Shown here piece after piece: positions 33,597 to 43,242 of a DNA stretch of 64,000 nucleotides. The stretch's first letter is position 1. Every line of letters begins with the position of its first letter. Source of the DNA: Couchioplanes caeruleus (GTDB taxonomy: Bacteria; Actinomycetota; Actinomycetes; Mycobacteriales; Micromonosporaceae). Both the position numbers and the translations under genes were made by a program. The notes beneath the pieces are model-generated. The model did no database searches. It was given only the letters and a program-made list of their open reading frames with translations, and was not told where the DNA came from. Location: contig NZ_RJKL01000001.1 of the NCBI RefSeq assembly GCF_003751945.1, positions 248,001-312,000 on the forward strand, in the 5' to 3' direction.

Positions 33597-34406
33597 TCAC
33601 GGCCAGGTCGACGGCTGCTTCCGCGTACGCCCGAACTTGTTCAGCAGCGTCTCCTTGCGGGCCGCCGCACCCCACAGCGTGACCCTGAGCAGTTGTTCCT
33701 TGAAGATGTTGCCGCTCATCTTGCTGACGCCGTGTTCGCGCTCGGTGAACGTGATCGGCACCTCCGCCATCCGGAAACCGTGCCGGTAGGTGCGCCAGGC
33801 CAGTTCGACCTGGAACGAGTAGCCCTGCGAGGCGACCGTCGACACGTCGATCGCGTCGAGGACCGGCATGCGGTAGGCGCGGTAGCCGCCGGTGGCGTCC
33901 TTGAACGGCATGCCCAGCGCCATGCGGATGTAGATGTTGCCGCCGCGGGAGAGCAGCAGCCGGTGCAGCGGCCAGTTGTGCACGCTGCCGCCGGGGATGT
34001 AGCGGGTGCCGAGCACCGCGTCGGTGTCGCGCAGGGCGTCGAGCAGCTTCGGCAGTTCCTCGGGGGCGTGCGAGCCGTCGGCGTCCATTTCGACGACCGC
34101 GTCGTAGCCCTTGTCCTTGGCCCAGGCGAATCCGGCGACGTACGCGGCGCCGAGGCCTTCCTTGCCGGCGCGGTGCAGCACGAACACGTGGTCGTCGGCG
34201 GCGGAGATCTCGTCGGCGATGGCGCCGGTGCCGTCGGGTGAGTTGTCGTCGGCGACGAGGATGTCGACCGACGGCACCGCGGTGCGCACCCGCTCGGTGA
34301 TCAACCGCAGGTTGTCGGCCTCGTTGTAGGTGGGGATGACCACGAGGACACGGCCGACCCCTGGGTACCCGTCCGAGCCCGCTGCCATCGGGTTCGCGTC
34401 GCTCAC
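33597..34406 (-). CDS. ppm1: Polyprenol monophosphomannose synthase (GT2)
   Basis: A 269-residue GT2 glycosyltransferase from GTG 34406. VVIPTYNEADNL, DILVADDNSPDGTG and the metal-binding DAD in VVEMDADGSH are visible, as are GTRYIPGG and KDATGGYRAYR. It transfers mannose from GDP-mannose to polyprenol phosphate at the inner membrane face, making the donor for lipoglycan and protein mannosylation. It overlaps lnt by GTGA. In mycobacteria the two activities are fused in one protein; here they are separate but coupled. Confidence 0.93.
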   Translation of the reverse strand: MSDANPMAAGSDGYPGVGRVLVVIPTYNEADNLRLITERVRTAVPSVDILVADDNSPDGTGAIADEISAADDHVFVLHRAGKEGLGAAYVAGFAWAKDKGYDAVVEMDADGSHAPEELPKLLDALRDTDAVLGTRYIPGGSVHNWPLHRLLLSRGGNIYIRMALGMPFKDATGGYRAYRMPVLDAIDVSTVASQGYSFQVELAWRTYRHGFRMAEVPITFTEREHGVSKMSGNIFKEQLLRVTLWGAAARKETLLNKFGRTRKQPSTWP

Positions 34407-36070
34407 CGTTCCTCCGTCTTTCCCTGTGCGTCGATCATGTCGCTGTTCCGGCGGCGTCGCCGGAGTGGTACCGCCCCGGCCAGGACGAGCAAAGTCAGGG
34501 CGACCAGAGCGAGCTCCGGCCACTGTCCCAGACGAGTGGCCAGCGTACGCGGTCCGCCCACCCGCATGTCACGCAGGACCACGGCGTCCACATTGAATCC
34601 CGTGGAGGCGTGTACCCGGCCGTCCGGGCCGGCGAACGCGGACACTCCGACCGTCGATACCATCAGCGCCTCCCGGCCGTGCTCGACAGCGCGTAGCCGC
34701 ACCATCGCAAGCTGCTGACGTGCCTCTGCCTCATTGAAGGTGGCGTTGTTTGTCTGCACCGCGAGGATCTGTGCGCCGCCGGTCACCGTGTCGCGCACGA
34801 TGCCGTCGTAGGCGACCTCGAAGCAGATCACGTCGCCGATCGTCGCCGCCTCGGTGCGGATGACGCCCGGGGTGCTGCCGGCCAGCATGTTCTGCACCAG
34901 ATCGACCTTGGTGGAGACCAGCCGGGCGATCGGGCGCATCGGCATGTACTCGGCGAACGGCACGGGGTGCCGCTTGACGTACAACTGGGCGAGGTCGGGT
35001 CCGGTGACCGGCATCCACAGCACTCCGGCGTTGCGGATCTCCCCCGGCACGTCGCCGCGCAGCACCGTGCCGACGAGGATCGGCACGCCGATCGCGTTCG
35101 CCGCCCCGGCGATCTTCTGCGCGGCGTCCTGGTCGCGCAGCGGGTCGATGTCGCTGGAGTTCTCCGGCCAGATCACCAGCGCCGGCTGCGGCTTGCCGCC
35201 CGCGCGCACCTCGGCGGCGAGCCTCTCGGTGGCGCGTACATGGTTGAGCAGCACCGCGGCGCGCTGGGCGTTGAAGTCGAGCCCGAGACGCGGCACATTG
35301 CCCTGCACGATGGCGACCGTACGGGTCTGCGACGCGGGCGCGGCGGTGGGCACGAACGCGGGGCCGGCGAGCAGCGCCGCGGCGGCCACCGCGAACCCGG
35401 CGGCGCCCAGCCACGCCCGCGGGTCCCTGTCGCCGACCGCGGGCGTGCGGCCGCGCCATGACGACACCGCCTGCCACGCCAGCGCCACCAGGGCACCGCC
35501 GGCGGCGGCGAGCGCGAACGTCACCAGGGGCGCGCCGCCGAGCACGGCCAGCCGCAGCGCCGGCGCATCCTGCGCGGCGAACGCCAACCGCCCCCAGGGG
35601 AACCCGCCGAACGGCGCCCGGTCCCGCAGCGCCTCCTGTGTCACCCACAGCAGCCCGGCCACCCACGGCCAGGCGGCGCGGAACCGGTCGACCAGCGGCG
35701 ACAGCCACGCCGTGGCCAGGCCCAGCAGACCCAGGTATCCGGCCTGCGCGAGCGACAGCAGCATCCACGGCAGCCACCCGGCGGCGATGTGGGTCCAGTC
35801 CAGCAGCGGCACGAACAGCACCAGCCCGGCGAGCATGCCGACGCCGAAGCCGGCCCGCAGCCGCCGGCGGTGCGCCGCCGCGGCCAGCAGCGCCACCGAG
35901 ACCGGCGCCAGCCACCACAGGTCGTACGGTGGGAACGACAGCAGCAGCCCGGCGCCCGCGGCGAGAGCGAGCACGACGGACGCCCACCGCGGCAGCGGCC
36001 GCGGCCCGCGCGGCGGGGCCGTCACGGCGCCGGCCGGCGCGGGTGCGGGCTGAAGCGTCGACAAATCCAC
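34403..36070 (-). CDS. lnt: Apolipoprotein N-acyltransferase
   Basis: A 555-residue membrane enzyme. The N-terminal 230 residues have about seven helices. The nitrilase-like domain holds the catalytic triad: Glu in VIWPENSS (~300), Lys in LYVKRHPVPFAEYMP (~365) and Cys in GDVICFEVAYD (~418). Lnt N-acylates the lipidated cysteine of lipoproteins. GTG 36070 start. It is co-translated with ppm1, its partner in actinobacteria. Confidence 0.95.
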   Translation of the reverse strand: MDLSTLQPAPAPAGAVTAPPRGPRPLPRWASVVLALAAGAGLLLSFPPYDLWWLAPVSVALLAAAAHRRRLRAGFGVGMLAGLVLFVPLLDWTHIAAGWLPWMLLSLAQAGYLGLLGLATAWLSPLVDRFRAAWPWVAGLLWVTQEALRDRAPFGGFPWGRLAFAAQDAPALRLAVLGGAPLVTFALAAAGGALVALAWQAVSSWRGRTPAVGDRDPRAWLGAAGFAVAAAALLAGPAFVPTAAPASQTRTVAIVQGNVPRLGLDFNAQRAAVLLNHVRATERLAAEVRAGGKPQPALVIWPENSSDIDPLRDQDAAQKIAGAANAIGVPILVGTVLRGDVPGEIRNAGVLWMPVTGPDLAQLYVKRHPVPFAEYMPMRPIARLVSTKVDLVQNMLAGSTPGVIRTEAATIGDVICFEVAYDGIVRDTVTGGAQILAVQTNNATFNEAEARQQLAMVRLRAVEHGREALMVSTVGVSAFAGPDGRVHASTGFNVDAVVLRDMRVGGPRTLATRLGQWPELALVALTLLVLAGAVPLRRRRRNSDMIDAQGKTEER

Positions 36071-36185
36071 CCGCGGAAGGCTACCCGGCAGCGGTCACGA
36101 AACCGTCGCGCCACCGGCCGGACGCGGAGGACGCCGGGAAACGCCGCCCGTCAGGCCGAGGGGGCGTGAGCCGAGGGGCCGAGGG

Positions 36186-36219
36186 AATCGGGGCACGGCC
36201 CGCGGGCCGTGCCCCGATT
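36186..36219. terminator. Perfect 34-bp palindrome, hairpin
   Basis: AATCGGGGCACGGCCCG followed by its exact reverse complement. It lies in the 520-bp gap (36071-36589) upstream of lnt. The gap holds no gene I can support. Possibly a terminator of a lost plus-strand gene or a regulatory hairpin. Confidence 0.6.
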
Positions 36220-36550
36220 GCTCCCAGAGATCCCGTTCCGAGCCGGTGCGCCGGCGTGGCGTCGCGTGACCTTCGGACCGACCCGCCGCAGGCTGGCTGC
36301 CGGCGTCGTGCCGTTGTCTACTGGCCCCGTTCCACCCCGCCCGCCCCGGAAAGTCGCGGCCGGTCCGCGCCGCCCCGTCGACCCCCACCCCCTGGACCTG
36401 GCGTACGCGCGTTCGGTCTTGCCGCGTGGCCATTGAGCGAAGGAACGAAGCGAACAACAACCGCTTCCCGGAAAAGGACCCATCGACGGTACGCCGCACC
36501 CCCGCCGCCTTGTCAACCAGGTCACCCGTGCCCGGGCGTGTCGCATTCTC

Positions 36551-36589
36551 CGGCGTGTCGCCGCGCGGGCGAAGCGCGGCGACACGCCG
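36551..36589 (-). terminator. Terminator of the kdd-kam-mutL operon
   Basis: CGGCGTGTCGCCGCGC and GCGCGGCGACACGCCG form 16-bp arms around a 7-base loop, ending directly at the stop codon of the mutL-type gene (36590). Confidence 0.85.
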
Positions 36590-37858
36590 TCACAGGCTGT
36601 TGACCAACGCCGCCGCGACCGCCGGATGATCTTCGGCGAGCATGCCGGCGGCCGCCAGCACGTACCGGGTGTCGACCACCCGCCGGACCTGGCGTGGGGC
36701 CGCCCAGCCGCCGGCGGTGTCGCCGAGAACCGCATCCAGCACGGCCTGCCCGCCGCCGTGGCGCAGCACCCCGCCGGAACCGACGACCAGCCGCACGTCG
36801 CGCAGGTCGCGCCCGCCCGTGCGGGGCAGCCCCGGCCCGGGGGAATGGCCGCGGGCATGCCGGCGCAGCGCGATCATCGCCGCGGTCGACGCCAGCGCCC
36901 GGTCGACCGCCACGTCATACGGCCTTCCACCCGAAATATCCGGCCCGGGCAGTTTCTCGGTGGCCGCGGCGGCGACCACCCCGGCCGCACCCACCCCGAC
37001 GCCCAGGTCACCCTCCACGGTCCGCGACCGCCACAACGTGCCCGCCACATCCCGCTGCGGGCCGTGCTCCAACTCCCCGTCCGGCACCAACGCCGAATAC
37101 ACGTCGGTGGTAGCCCCGCCCACGTCCACCACGAGCACCCCGGCGGCCGTCTCGTCGGCCAGCAGCGACACCCCGGCCAGCACCGCGTCCGGCGTCGCAC
37201 ACCGCACCAACGACGCGAACCGCCTGCCCTTCGACAGCCTCTTCCCGCCGATCACGTGCCGCAGGAACATCTCCCGGATCGCCGCCCGCGCCGGCAACGC
37301 GTCCAACACCCCGATCCGCGGCAGCACATTGCCGGTCACCACCACCGGCACGCCCCGCTCGGTCAACACCCGCGCCGCATCCGGACGAGCGTCGGCGTTG
37401 CCGGCCACCACCACGGGCACCCGCATCCGCGACGTCGCGAGCCGCCCCGCGTTGTGCCGCAGCGTCTCCTCGTCACCGCCGTCGGTCCCACCGACCAGCA
37501 GGATCACGTCCGGTCGCGCCGCACGCAGCGCCGCGATCGCCTTGCCGTCCAGCAGACCCGCCGCCACGTGCACCACCTGCGCGCCCGCCGACAGACCGAC
37601 CCGGTGCCCGGCCTCGGCCGTCACCAACGACTCGTAGCCCACCACGGCCAGCCGCAGTCCACCACCGGCCGACGAGCACACGAACAGCTCGTCGGCGGCG
37701 CCGCCGGCGGCTTCCACCGCCGCGTCCAAGCCGTGCAGCACGTCCGACGTCGACGTGGTGGGCGCCTCCGAGCGGGCCAGCACCCGCCCGGAGCCCAGAT
37801 CCACCCGCAAGGCCTTCGTGTACGTGGACCCGACGTCCACGCAAACGGCCTCGCTCAC
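36590..37858 (-). CDS. MutL/GlmL-type ASKHA protein (B12 mutase-associated)
   Basis: A 422-residue protein from GTG 37858 with an actin-like ATPase fold: phosphate-1 loop [36 protein letters not shown] (typical of glutamate mutase L proteins), and phosphate-2 loop [15 protein letters not shown]. In glutamate mutase operons MutL is thought to protect or reactivate the B12 enzyme. Here it is the last gene after kal, kamE and kamD, so it probably serves lysine 5,6-aminomutase. The start overlaps the kal stop by GTGA. Nothing to do with DNA-repair MutL. Confidence 0.9.
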   Translation of the reverse strand: MSEAVCVDVGSTYTKALRVDLGSGRVLARSEAPTTSTSDVLHGLDAAVEAAGGAADELFVCSSAGGGLRLAVVGYESLVTAEAGHRVGLSAGAQVVHVAAGLLDGKAIAALRAARPDVILLVGGTDGGDEETLRHNAGRLATSRMRVPVVVAGNADARPDAARVLTERGVPVVVTGNVLPRIGVLDALPARAAIREMFLRHVIGGKRLSKGRRFASLVRCATPDAVLAGVSLLADETAAGVLVVDVGGATTDVYSALVPDGELEHGPQRDVAGTLWRSRTVEGDLGVGVGAAGVVAAAATEKLPGPDISGGRPYDVAVDRALASTAAMIALRRHARGHSPGPGLPRTGGRDLRDVRLVVGSGGVLRHGGGQAVLDAVLGDTAGGWAAPRQVRRVVDTRYVLAAAGMLAEDHPAVAAALVNSL

Positions 37859-38220
37859 GCCTTCGGCGGCACGACCACCGTGCCCGTCGCCGTCACCGCG
37901 ACGATCGGCTCGTCCAACACGGCCGCCGACGAACCGCCCGAGCCCCGGCACACCACGGTCGACGAGAACTCGATCTTGCGCGAGCGGGTGCCCATCTTCA
38001 CCACCGTCGCCGCCACCTCGAGCACGTCACCGGCCTGCACCGGCGCCTTGAACTGCACGTCGTCGTACGACGCGAACAGACCCTCGTCGCCGTCGAGCTG
38101 GATGCACACCTCGGTCGCCACGTCGCCGAACAGGCCCAGAGAGTACGCCCCGTCGACCAGATTGCCCGCGTAGTGCGCGTGCGCGTACGGCACGTAACGA
38201 CGATGCTTCACAGTGATCAT
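37855..38220 (-). CDS. kal: 3-aminobutyryl-CoA ammonia-lyase (hotdog fold)
   Basis: A 121-residue single-hotdog protein. The N-terminus ([21 protein letters not shown]) and [27 protein letters not shown] match the Kal type, which eliminates ammonia from L-3-aminobutyryl-CoA to give crotonyl-CoA. It sits between the mutL-type gene and kamE with four-base overlaps on both sides. Without this context it could only be called a hotdog thioesterase-like protein; the operon makes Kal likely. Confidence 0.85.
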   Translation of the reverse strand: MITVKHRRYVPYAHAHYAGNLVDGAYSLGLFGDVATEVCIQLDGDEGLFASYDDVQFKAPVQAGDVLEVAATVVKMGTRSRKIEFSSTVVCRGSGGSSAAVLDEPIVAVTATGTVVVPPKA

Positions 38221-38951
38221 GCGGAACTCCCGGTCAGCGCGTGAACAAGGTACGAGGCGACCTCCCGGGGCGTCGTACCCCGGGAGAAGATCCGGTCGAC
38301 ACCGAGCTCCTCGGTCATCAACTCGTCGAAGCGCGGCCCGCCGACGATCAGCAGCGGCCGCTTGCCCGCCGGCAGCGCCTCCCGGAACGCCGCCGACATC
38401 TGCCGCGTGTTCAGCAGATGCGCGTCGCGCTGCGTCACCACCTGCGACACCAGCACGGCGTCGGCCTTGCACGCCTTCGCCGTCTCCACCAGGTCCGGCA
38501 CCGACACCTGCGCGCCCATGTTCGTCACCGACATCTCCCGGTACGACTCCAGGCCCTTCTCCCCCGCGATGCCCTTGAGGTTGAGGATCGCGTCGATGCC
38601 GACCGTGTGCGCATCCGTGCCGATGCAGGCGCCCACCACATTCATCCGGCGCCGCATCCGGCGCTTGATGACCGCGTTGACCTCCTTGGCCGACAAGAGC
38701 GGGAAGTCGCGCTCCACGACCTGCACCTTCTCGGTGTCGACGAGGTGGTTCACCTTGCCGTACACGACGAAGAAGGTGAAGCCCTCGCCCATCGGCTTGG
38801 CGTGCACCAGCATCGCCGGGTCCATGCCCATCTTGTTCGCCAACTGGATCGCGGCGCCCTCGGCCCGCTTGTCGTGCACCAGCGGCAGGGTGAACGACAC
38901 CTGCACCATGCCGTCACCGGTCGTGTCCCCGTAGGGCCGGACGATGCTCAT
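38217..38951 (-). CDS. kamE: Lysine 5,6-aminomutase beta subunit (B12-binding)
   Basis: A 244-residue subunit. The dimerisation part starts [20 protein letters not shown]. The cobalamin-binding Rossmann domain contains [19 protein letters not shown], with the DxHxxG base-off motif (Asp-Ala-His). [16 protein letters not shown] and [14 protein letters not shown] are also typical. With KamD it moves the 6-amino group of beta-lysine to carbon 5 using adenosylcobalamin and PLP. ATGA overlap with kamD. Confidence 0.94.
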   Translation of the reverse strand: MSIVRPYGDTTGDGMVQVSFTLPLVHDKRAEGAAIQLANKMGMDPAMLVHAKPMGEGFTFFVVYGKVNHLVDTEKVQVVERDFPLLSAKEVNAVIKRRMRRRMNVVGACIGTDAHTVGIDAILNLKGIAGEKGLESYREMSVTNMGAQVSVPDLVETAKACKADAVLVSQVVTQRDAHLLNTRQMSAAFREALPAGKRPLLIVGGPRFDELMTEELGVDRIFSRGTTPREVASYLVHALTGSSA

Positions 38952-40501
38952 GCCTCCAGGGCCTCCGTCACCGGGTTGAAGTAGTCGGCGTCGTGCTTCG
39001 CGACCCCGTCGAGGCCCTTGCCCCGGTCCGCGGGCCGCTTCATGATGCCGAACGTGCCGTCCGCGATCGCGTTGAGCATGCCGTCGTCGACGACCCGCTC
39101 CAGCAGCTCCACCGCCTCGCCCAGCACCGAGTGCGCCCGCTGCTGGATGAAACCGCCCGGCGCCGGCACGAAGTCCTCGTGCAGGTTGCCGGCGCCGTCG
39201 AGCACGTACCGCACGTTCTGCAGCGCGATGTCGCGGTCGGACAGCCACGGCGTCACCACCGCCTCGGTCATCATCCCCACCAGCAGGATCCCCTGACCGG
39301 TCAGCGCGCCCACCAGGTTGAAGAAGCCGTCCAGCAGATTGCCGCGGAACACGTCGCCGGTCATGTGCTTGGTCGGCGGCATCCACTTCAGCGGCGCATC
39401 CGGGAACAGCTCCCGTGCCAGCAGCGCGTGCGCCAGCTCCAGCCGGAACGACTCCGGCAGCTCCGGGTTGATCTCGAACGCGTGCCCGAGACCCAGTTGC
39501 CAGTCCTCCAGGCCCGCCTCGTGCGCGAAGAACTCGTTCAGAAGCTGCGACACCGTCACCGTGTGCGCCGCCTCGACCGCGTCCGCCGTGGTCAGGTAGT
39601 TGTCCTCACCGGTGTTGATGATGATGCCCGCCCGGGCGTGCACCTGCCGCGAGAACCGCTGGTCCACGAACGTCCGGATCGGGTTGATGTCACGGAACAG
39701 AATCCCGTACATCGAGTCGTTGAGCATCATGTCGAGCCGCTCCAGGCCCGCCAGCGCCGCGATCTCCGGCATGCACAGACCCGACGCGTAGTTCGTCAAC
39801 CGCACGTAGCGGCCCAGCTCCTTCGACGACTCGTCCAGCGCCGCCCGCATCAGCCGGAAGTTCTCCTGCGTCGCGTACGTACCCGCGAAACCCTCCCGGG
39901 TCGCACCCTCCGGCACGTAGTCGAGCAGCGACTGCCCCGTCGACCGGATCACCGCGATCACGTCCGCGCCGGCCCGCGCCGCCGCCTGCGCCTGCGGAAT
40001 GTCCTCGTAGATGTCACCGGTCGCCACGATCAGATAGATCCACGGCCGCCGCGGCGGATCCCCGTACCGTTTGATCAGCCGGTCCCGCTCCACCCGGCGC
40101 CGGTCCACCACCTTCAGACCCGCGTTGGCCGCGCGCCGCGCGGCCCGCTTGGCCGCGGTCACCTCGGCCTTCTTCTCCGGTACGGCGAAGCGCACCGCAC
40201 CCGCCGCCGCCTTCTGCGCCAGCACCGTCACGTCGTCGAGGCCCTCGGCGGCGAGCGCATGGAACACCGGCACCGCCACCCCGTGCCCCAGGCCCACGTC
40301 CGCGCGGACCGCGTCCACGAGCCGGTTCACCCACGGGATGCCGTCGGAGTCCGCGCCCCGCACACCCGCCAGCCGCAGCACGGCCCGCTCCACCGACACG
40401 GTCGTGTGCGACCGCGCCAGATCCACGACCGGCTGTCCCGCCCGCGCGGCGAGCTCCCGTGCCCGCCGCACCACCTCCGGGTCCAGACCCAGCTTCCGCA
40501 C
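38948..40501 (-). CDS. kamD: Lysine 5,6-aminomutase alpha subunit
   Basis: A 517-residue TIM-barrel subunit that binds PLP and substrate. Characteristic segments are IYLIVATGDIYEDIPQAQAA, ADVIAVIRSTGQSLLDYVPEG, YVRLTNYASGLCMPEIA, MLNDSMYGILFRDINPIRT and APLKWMPPTKHMTGDVFRG. GTG 40501 is behind GAGGAG at 5 bases, starting 2 bases after the amidohydrolase stop. Length matches clostridial KamD. Presence in an apparently aerobic actinomycete is the notable point. Confidence 0.95.
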   Translation of the reverse strand: MRKLGLDPEVVRRARELAARAGQPVVDLARSHTTVSVERAVLRLAGVRGADSDGIPWVNRLVDAVRADVGLGHGVAVPVFHALAAEGLDDVTVLAQKAAAGAVRFAVPEKKAEVTAAKRAARRAANAGLKVVDRRRVERDRLIKRYGDPPRRPWIYLIVATGDIYEDIPQAQAAARAGADVIAVIRSTGQSLLDYVPEGATREGFAGTYATQENFRLMRAALDESSKELGRYVRLTNYASGLCMPEIAALAGLERLDMMLNDSMYGILFRDINPIRTFVDQRFSRQVHARAGIIINTGEDNYLTTADAVEAAHTVTVSQLLNEFFAHEAGLEDWQLGLGHAFEINPELPESFRLELAHALLARELFPDAPLKWMPPTKHMTGDVFRGNLLDGFFNLVGALTGQGILLVGMMTEAVVTPWLSDRDIALQNVRYVLDGAGNLHEDFVPAPGGFIQQRAHSVLGEAVELLERVVDDGMLNAIADGTFGIMKRPADRGKGLDGVAKHDADYFNPVTEALEA

Positions 40502-40503
40502 CG

Positions 40504-42045
40504 TCACTCCTCGTAGATCGTCTCGCCGGACAACACCGTCCGGCGGCACACCGGCCGCGCCGGTACGTCACCGTCGGGCCCCGGCAGCAGCGCCGGCAAG
40601 CCCCCGTCCAGACCCGCGGGCGTGTCCCACACCGCGAAGGTCGCCTGCGCGCCCGGCGCCAGCTCCCCCGCGTCGTCGATCCCCACGGCCCGCCAGCCAC
40701 CGCGCGTCGACGCCGCGAACGCCGCCCGCACACCCATCCGGAACACCGGATTGCGCGGCGCCGCCGCCGCGACCACCGCCGCCCACGGATCCAGCGGCGT
40801 CACCGGCGCGTCCGAGCCGAACGCCAGCGCCACCCCCGTCGCGTGCATCGCCCCGATCGGATTCGACGCCAGCGCCCGGTCCACACCCAGCCGCTGCGCG
40901 TACATCCGGTCCGGGCCGCCCCACAGCGCGTCGAACACCGGCTGCACGCTGGCCACCACCCCGAACTCGACCATCCGGGCGATCATCGCCCGGTCCGCCA
41001 GCTCCACGTGCTCGATCCGGTGCCGGCCCGCGCGCACCCGCTCCACGCCGACCGCCTGCGCCGCGATGGCGAACCCGTCCAGCACGCTCGCGATCGCCGC
41101 GTCCCCGATCGCGTGGAAGCCACCCTGCACACCCAGCTCGATGCACTCGAGCAGATGCGCCCCGGCCTGCTCCGCCGACACGAACGCCTCGCCGCACCCG
41201 CCGCCGTCGGCGTAGGGCGTGCCCACCGACGCCGTGCGCGAACCCAGCGCCCCGTCCGCATACAGGTCGCCGGCCGCACCCACCGCACCCAGATCCTTCG
41301 CGCGCTGCGCACCGCCCAGCTCACCCCAGTAGCCCAGGACCCGAGGCAAGCCCTGGCCCGACAACGCCAGCACCGAGGCCAGATCCTGCTCGCTGGACGT
41401 GCCCGGGCCCGCGCACTCGTGCACCGACGCCACCCCGCGCGACGCCGCCAGCCGCAACGCCGAGCGCTGCGCCGCCTCGCGCTGCGCCGGCGTCAACGAC
41501 CCCAGCGCCACCGCGCGCACCGCATGATGGGCGTGCTCGCGCAGCCACCCCGACGCGTCGTACCCGCCGGTCGCCTCGATGCCCGGGCACGCCGCGAGCA
41601 GCGCCCGCGACGCCAGCGCCGAATGCACCGACGCCTGCGACAGGTACACCCGCCGCCCACCGGCGACCCGGCCCAACTCGTCCGCGTCCGGCGGCGTCTG
41701 ATCCGCCCACGTCGACTCGTCCCACCCGTGCCCGTGCACGACCGCGTCCGGCGCCCGCGTCTGCGCGAACGCCGCCACCGCGGCCAGCAACTGCCCCGCC
41801 GAGCGCACCCCCGACAGATCCAGGCCGTCGGCCGCCAGCCCCGTGTCCGTGGCGTGCACATGCGCGTCCACGAACGCCGGCGTCACCAGGGCACCACCCA
41901 GATCCACCACCGCGTCGGCCGTCGGCGCGTCCGCGGACGCACCCATCCAGGCGATCCGGCCGTCACGGACCAGCATCGCCGCGGCACACGGAGCCGCCGC
42001 CGAGAAGAACCGGCCATTGCGGTAGAGCGTCGAGGGGAGAGTCAT
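40504..42045 (-). CDS. Amidohydrolase (YtcJ-like) inside the lysine aminomutase operon
   Basis: A 513-residue metal-dependent amidohydrolase. The metal-binding DAHVHAT is at ~60, HGHGWDES at ~105, GDLYADGALGSRTA mid-protein, HAIGDAAI (His ligand) at ~315, HRIEHVEL (His) at ~345 and the final Asp in AFGSDAPV at ~415. YtcJ-like enzymes hydrolyse C-N bonds of varied amides. Lying 5 bases from kdd and 2 from kamD, it is surely co-expressed with them. Its substrate could be an N-acylated lysine derivative or a cyclic amide formed from pathway intermediates; that is inference. Confidence 0.9.
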   Translation of the reverse strand: MTLPSTLYRNGRFFSAAAPCAAAMLVRDGRIAWMGASADAPTADAVVDLGGALVTPAFVDAHVHATDTGLAADGLDLSGVRSAGQLLAAVAAFAQTRAPDAVVHGHGWDESTWADQTPPDADELGRVAGGRRVYLSQASVHSALASRALLAACPGIEATGGYDASGWLREHAHHAVRAVALGSLTPAQREAAQRSALRLAASRGVASVHECAGPGTSSEQDLASVLALSGQGLPRVLGYWGELGGAQRAKDLGAVGAAGDLYADGALGSRTASVGTPYADGGGCGEAFVSAEQAGAHLLECIELGVQGGFHAIGDAAIASVLDGFAIAAQAVGVERVRAGRHRIEHVELADRAMIARMVEFGVVASVQPVFDALWGGPDRMYAQRLGVDRALASNPIGAMHATGVALAFGSDAPVTPLDPWAAVVAAAAPRNPVFRMGVRAAFAASTRGGWRAVGIDDAGELAPGAQATFAVWDTPAGLDGGLPALLPGPDGDVPARPVCRRTVLSGETIYEE

Positions 42046-42050
42046 GAACG

Positions 42051-43109
42051 TCAGTGTGCCGCGATCCGCGCCTCGAACAACGCGCGCACCGCGGGAGTAC
42101 GCCGCAGAACATCCAGGGCGAACTCCGCGTGCCCCGGCAGATAGCCGTTACCGACCAGCATCGTCACGTCCGCCGCCAGGCCCTCCGCGCCCAGCGCCGC
42201 CGCCGAGAAGCTCGTCGCCATCGAGAAGAAGATGACCGTGCCGCCGTGACCCGTCGACAGGATCGCGCCGTGCTCACAGCCCGGCACGTCCACGCAGACG
42301 ACCGTCACCGTCGCCGGCGCACCCAGCGCGTCCGCCACCGCGGTCGACACCGCCACCGGATCCCGGGCGTCGGCGATCGCCACGTGATCGGCCAGGCCCG
42401 CCGACGTCAGCGCGTCCCGCTCGGCCTCCGAGACCACCACCCCCACCGTACGGGCACCCGCCAGCCGCGCCGCCGTCAACGCCAGCGACCCGCTCTTACC
42501 GGCCCCGCCCAGCACCGCCACCGTCACCGGCTCGCGGTCACCGGCGATCCCGGCCGCACCCACGTACGCCTTCACCACCCGGTCCGTCAGCGCCGGCGCA
42601 CCGCACACGTCGAACACCGCCAGGGCCAGCTCCGGCGCCAGATCCTGCGGCAGCACCGCCACCACCGAGCGCCCGAACAGGATCGCGTGCCCCGACGCCG
42701 GCACCTGCTCGCCGAGGCCGTCCCAGCCGGCCAGCTCGTCGTCGATCACCAGCGGGGTCAGCGTCAGCGACACCAGCGTCGCCACACGGTCGCCCACCTT
42801 CACCGGCAGCGGCGACTCCGGGCCCACCTCGTCCACGACCCCGATCAGCATGCCGCCCGAGCCCGTCACCGGGTTATGCATCTTGCCGCGGGTCCGCACG
42901 ATCTCCAGGACCTCGGCACGCACGGCGGCGCCGTCGCCGTCATGTTTGCCGGCGAGCTGCCGATAGCTGGCGGCGTCCAGGTTCAGCCGCTCCACCCGGA
43001 TCCGCACCTCGTCCGGCCCGATCTCCGGCCGCGCGTCCAACCGCCACGCCGCCTGCGGCAGCACACCCGCCGGCTCGAGCACCCGGGACAGACCCACAGC
43101 GAACGACAT
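42051..43109 (-). CDS. kdd: L-erythro-3,5-diaminohexanoate dehydrogenase
   Basis: A 352-residue MDR-like dehydrogenase with an NAD-binding segment VAVLGGAGKSGSLALTAARLAGA (~190) and conserved Kdd features NLDAASYRQLAG, RGKMHNPVTGSGGMLIG and VVCVDVPGCEHGAILST. It oxidises 3,5-diaminohexanoate to 3-keto-5-aminohexanoate. ATG 43109 is preferred over ATG 43118 because GAGG is then 9 bases upstream. First gene of the minus-strand operon, divergent from kamA. Confidence 0.92.
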   Translation of the reverse strand: MSFAVGLSRVLEPAGVLPQAAWRLDARPEIGPDEVRIRVERLNLDAASYRQLAGKHDGDGAAVRAEVLEIVRTRGKMHNPVTGSGGMLIGVVDEVGPESPLPVKVGDRVATLVSLTLTPLVIDDELAGWDGLGEQVPASGHAILFGRSVVAVLPQDLAPELALAVFDVCGAPALTDRVVKAYVGAAGIAGDREPVTVAVLGGAGKSGSLALTAARLAGARTVGVVVSEAERDALTSAGLADHVAIADARDPVAVSTAVADALGAPATVTVVCVDVPGCEHGAILSTGHGGTVIFFSMATSFSAAALGAEGLAADVTMLVGNGYLPGHAEFALDVLRRTPAVRALFEARIAAH

Positions 43110-43242
43110 ACTCACCATCCTCACGAGAAACAAGGCGCTGCAACGCTGCTACACCGTAAATCCTCCGGACCTACGGTTTCTAGACCGAAGATTCTCCAGT
43201 ATCGTGATCGCTGACTACCCCCGACCCCCCAGGAGGCCACCG
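43110..43242. promoter_or_regulatory. Divergent kdd / kamA promoter region with nested dyads
   Basis: Between the start codons lie ACCGTA (43153-43158) with TACGGT (43172-43177), and overlapping it CGGT-TTCTAG-ACCG (43174-43187). The pair of dyads sharing CGGT suggests binding of a regulator that controls both directions. The binding protein is unknown; an Lrp-type factor would fit the metabolism. Confidence 0.5.

Noticed and set aside
38993..40516. 507-codon plus-strand frame opposite kamD
   Set aside because: His/Arg/Pro-rich shadow of kamD with no recognisable domain.
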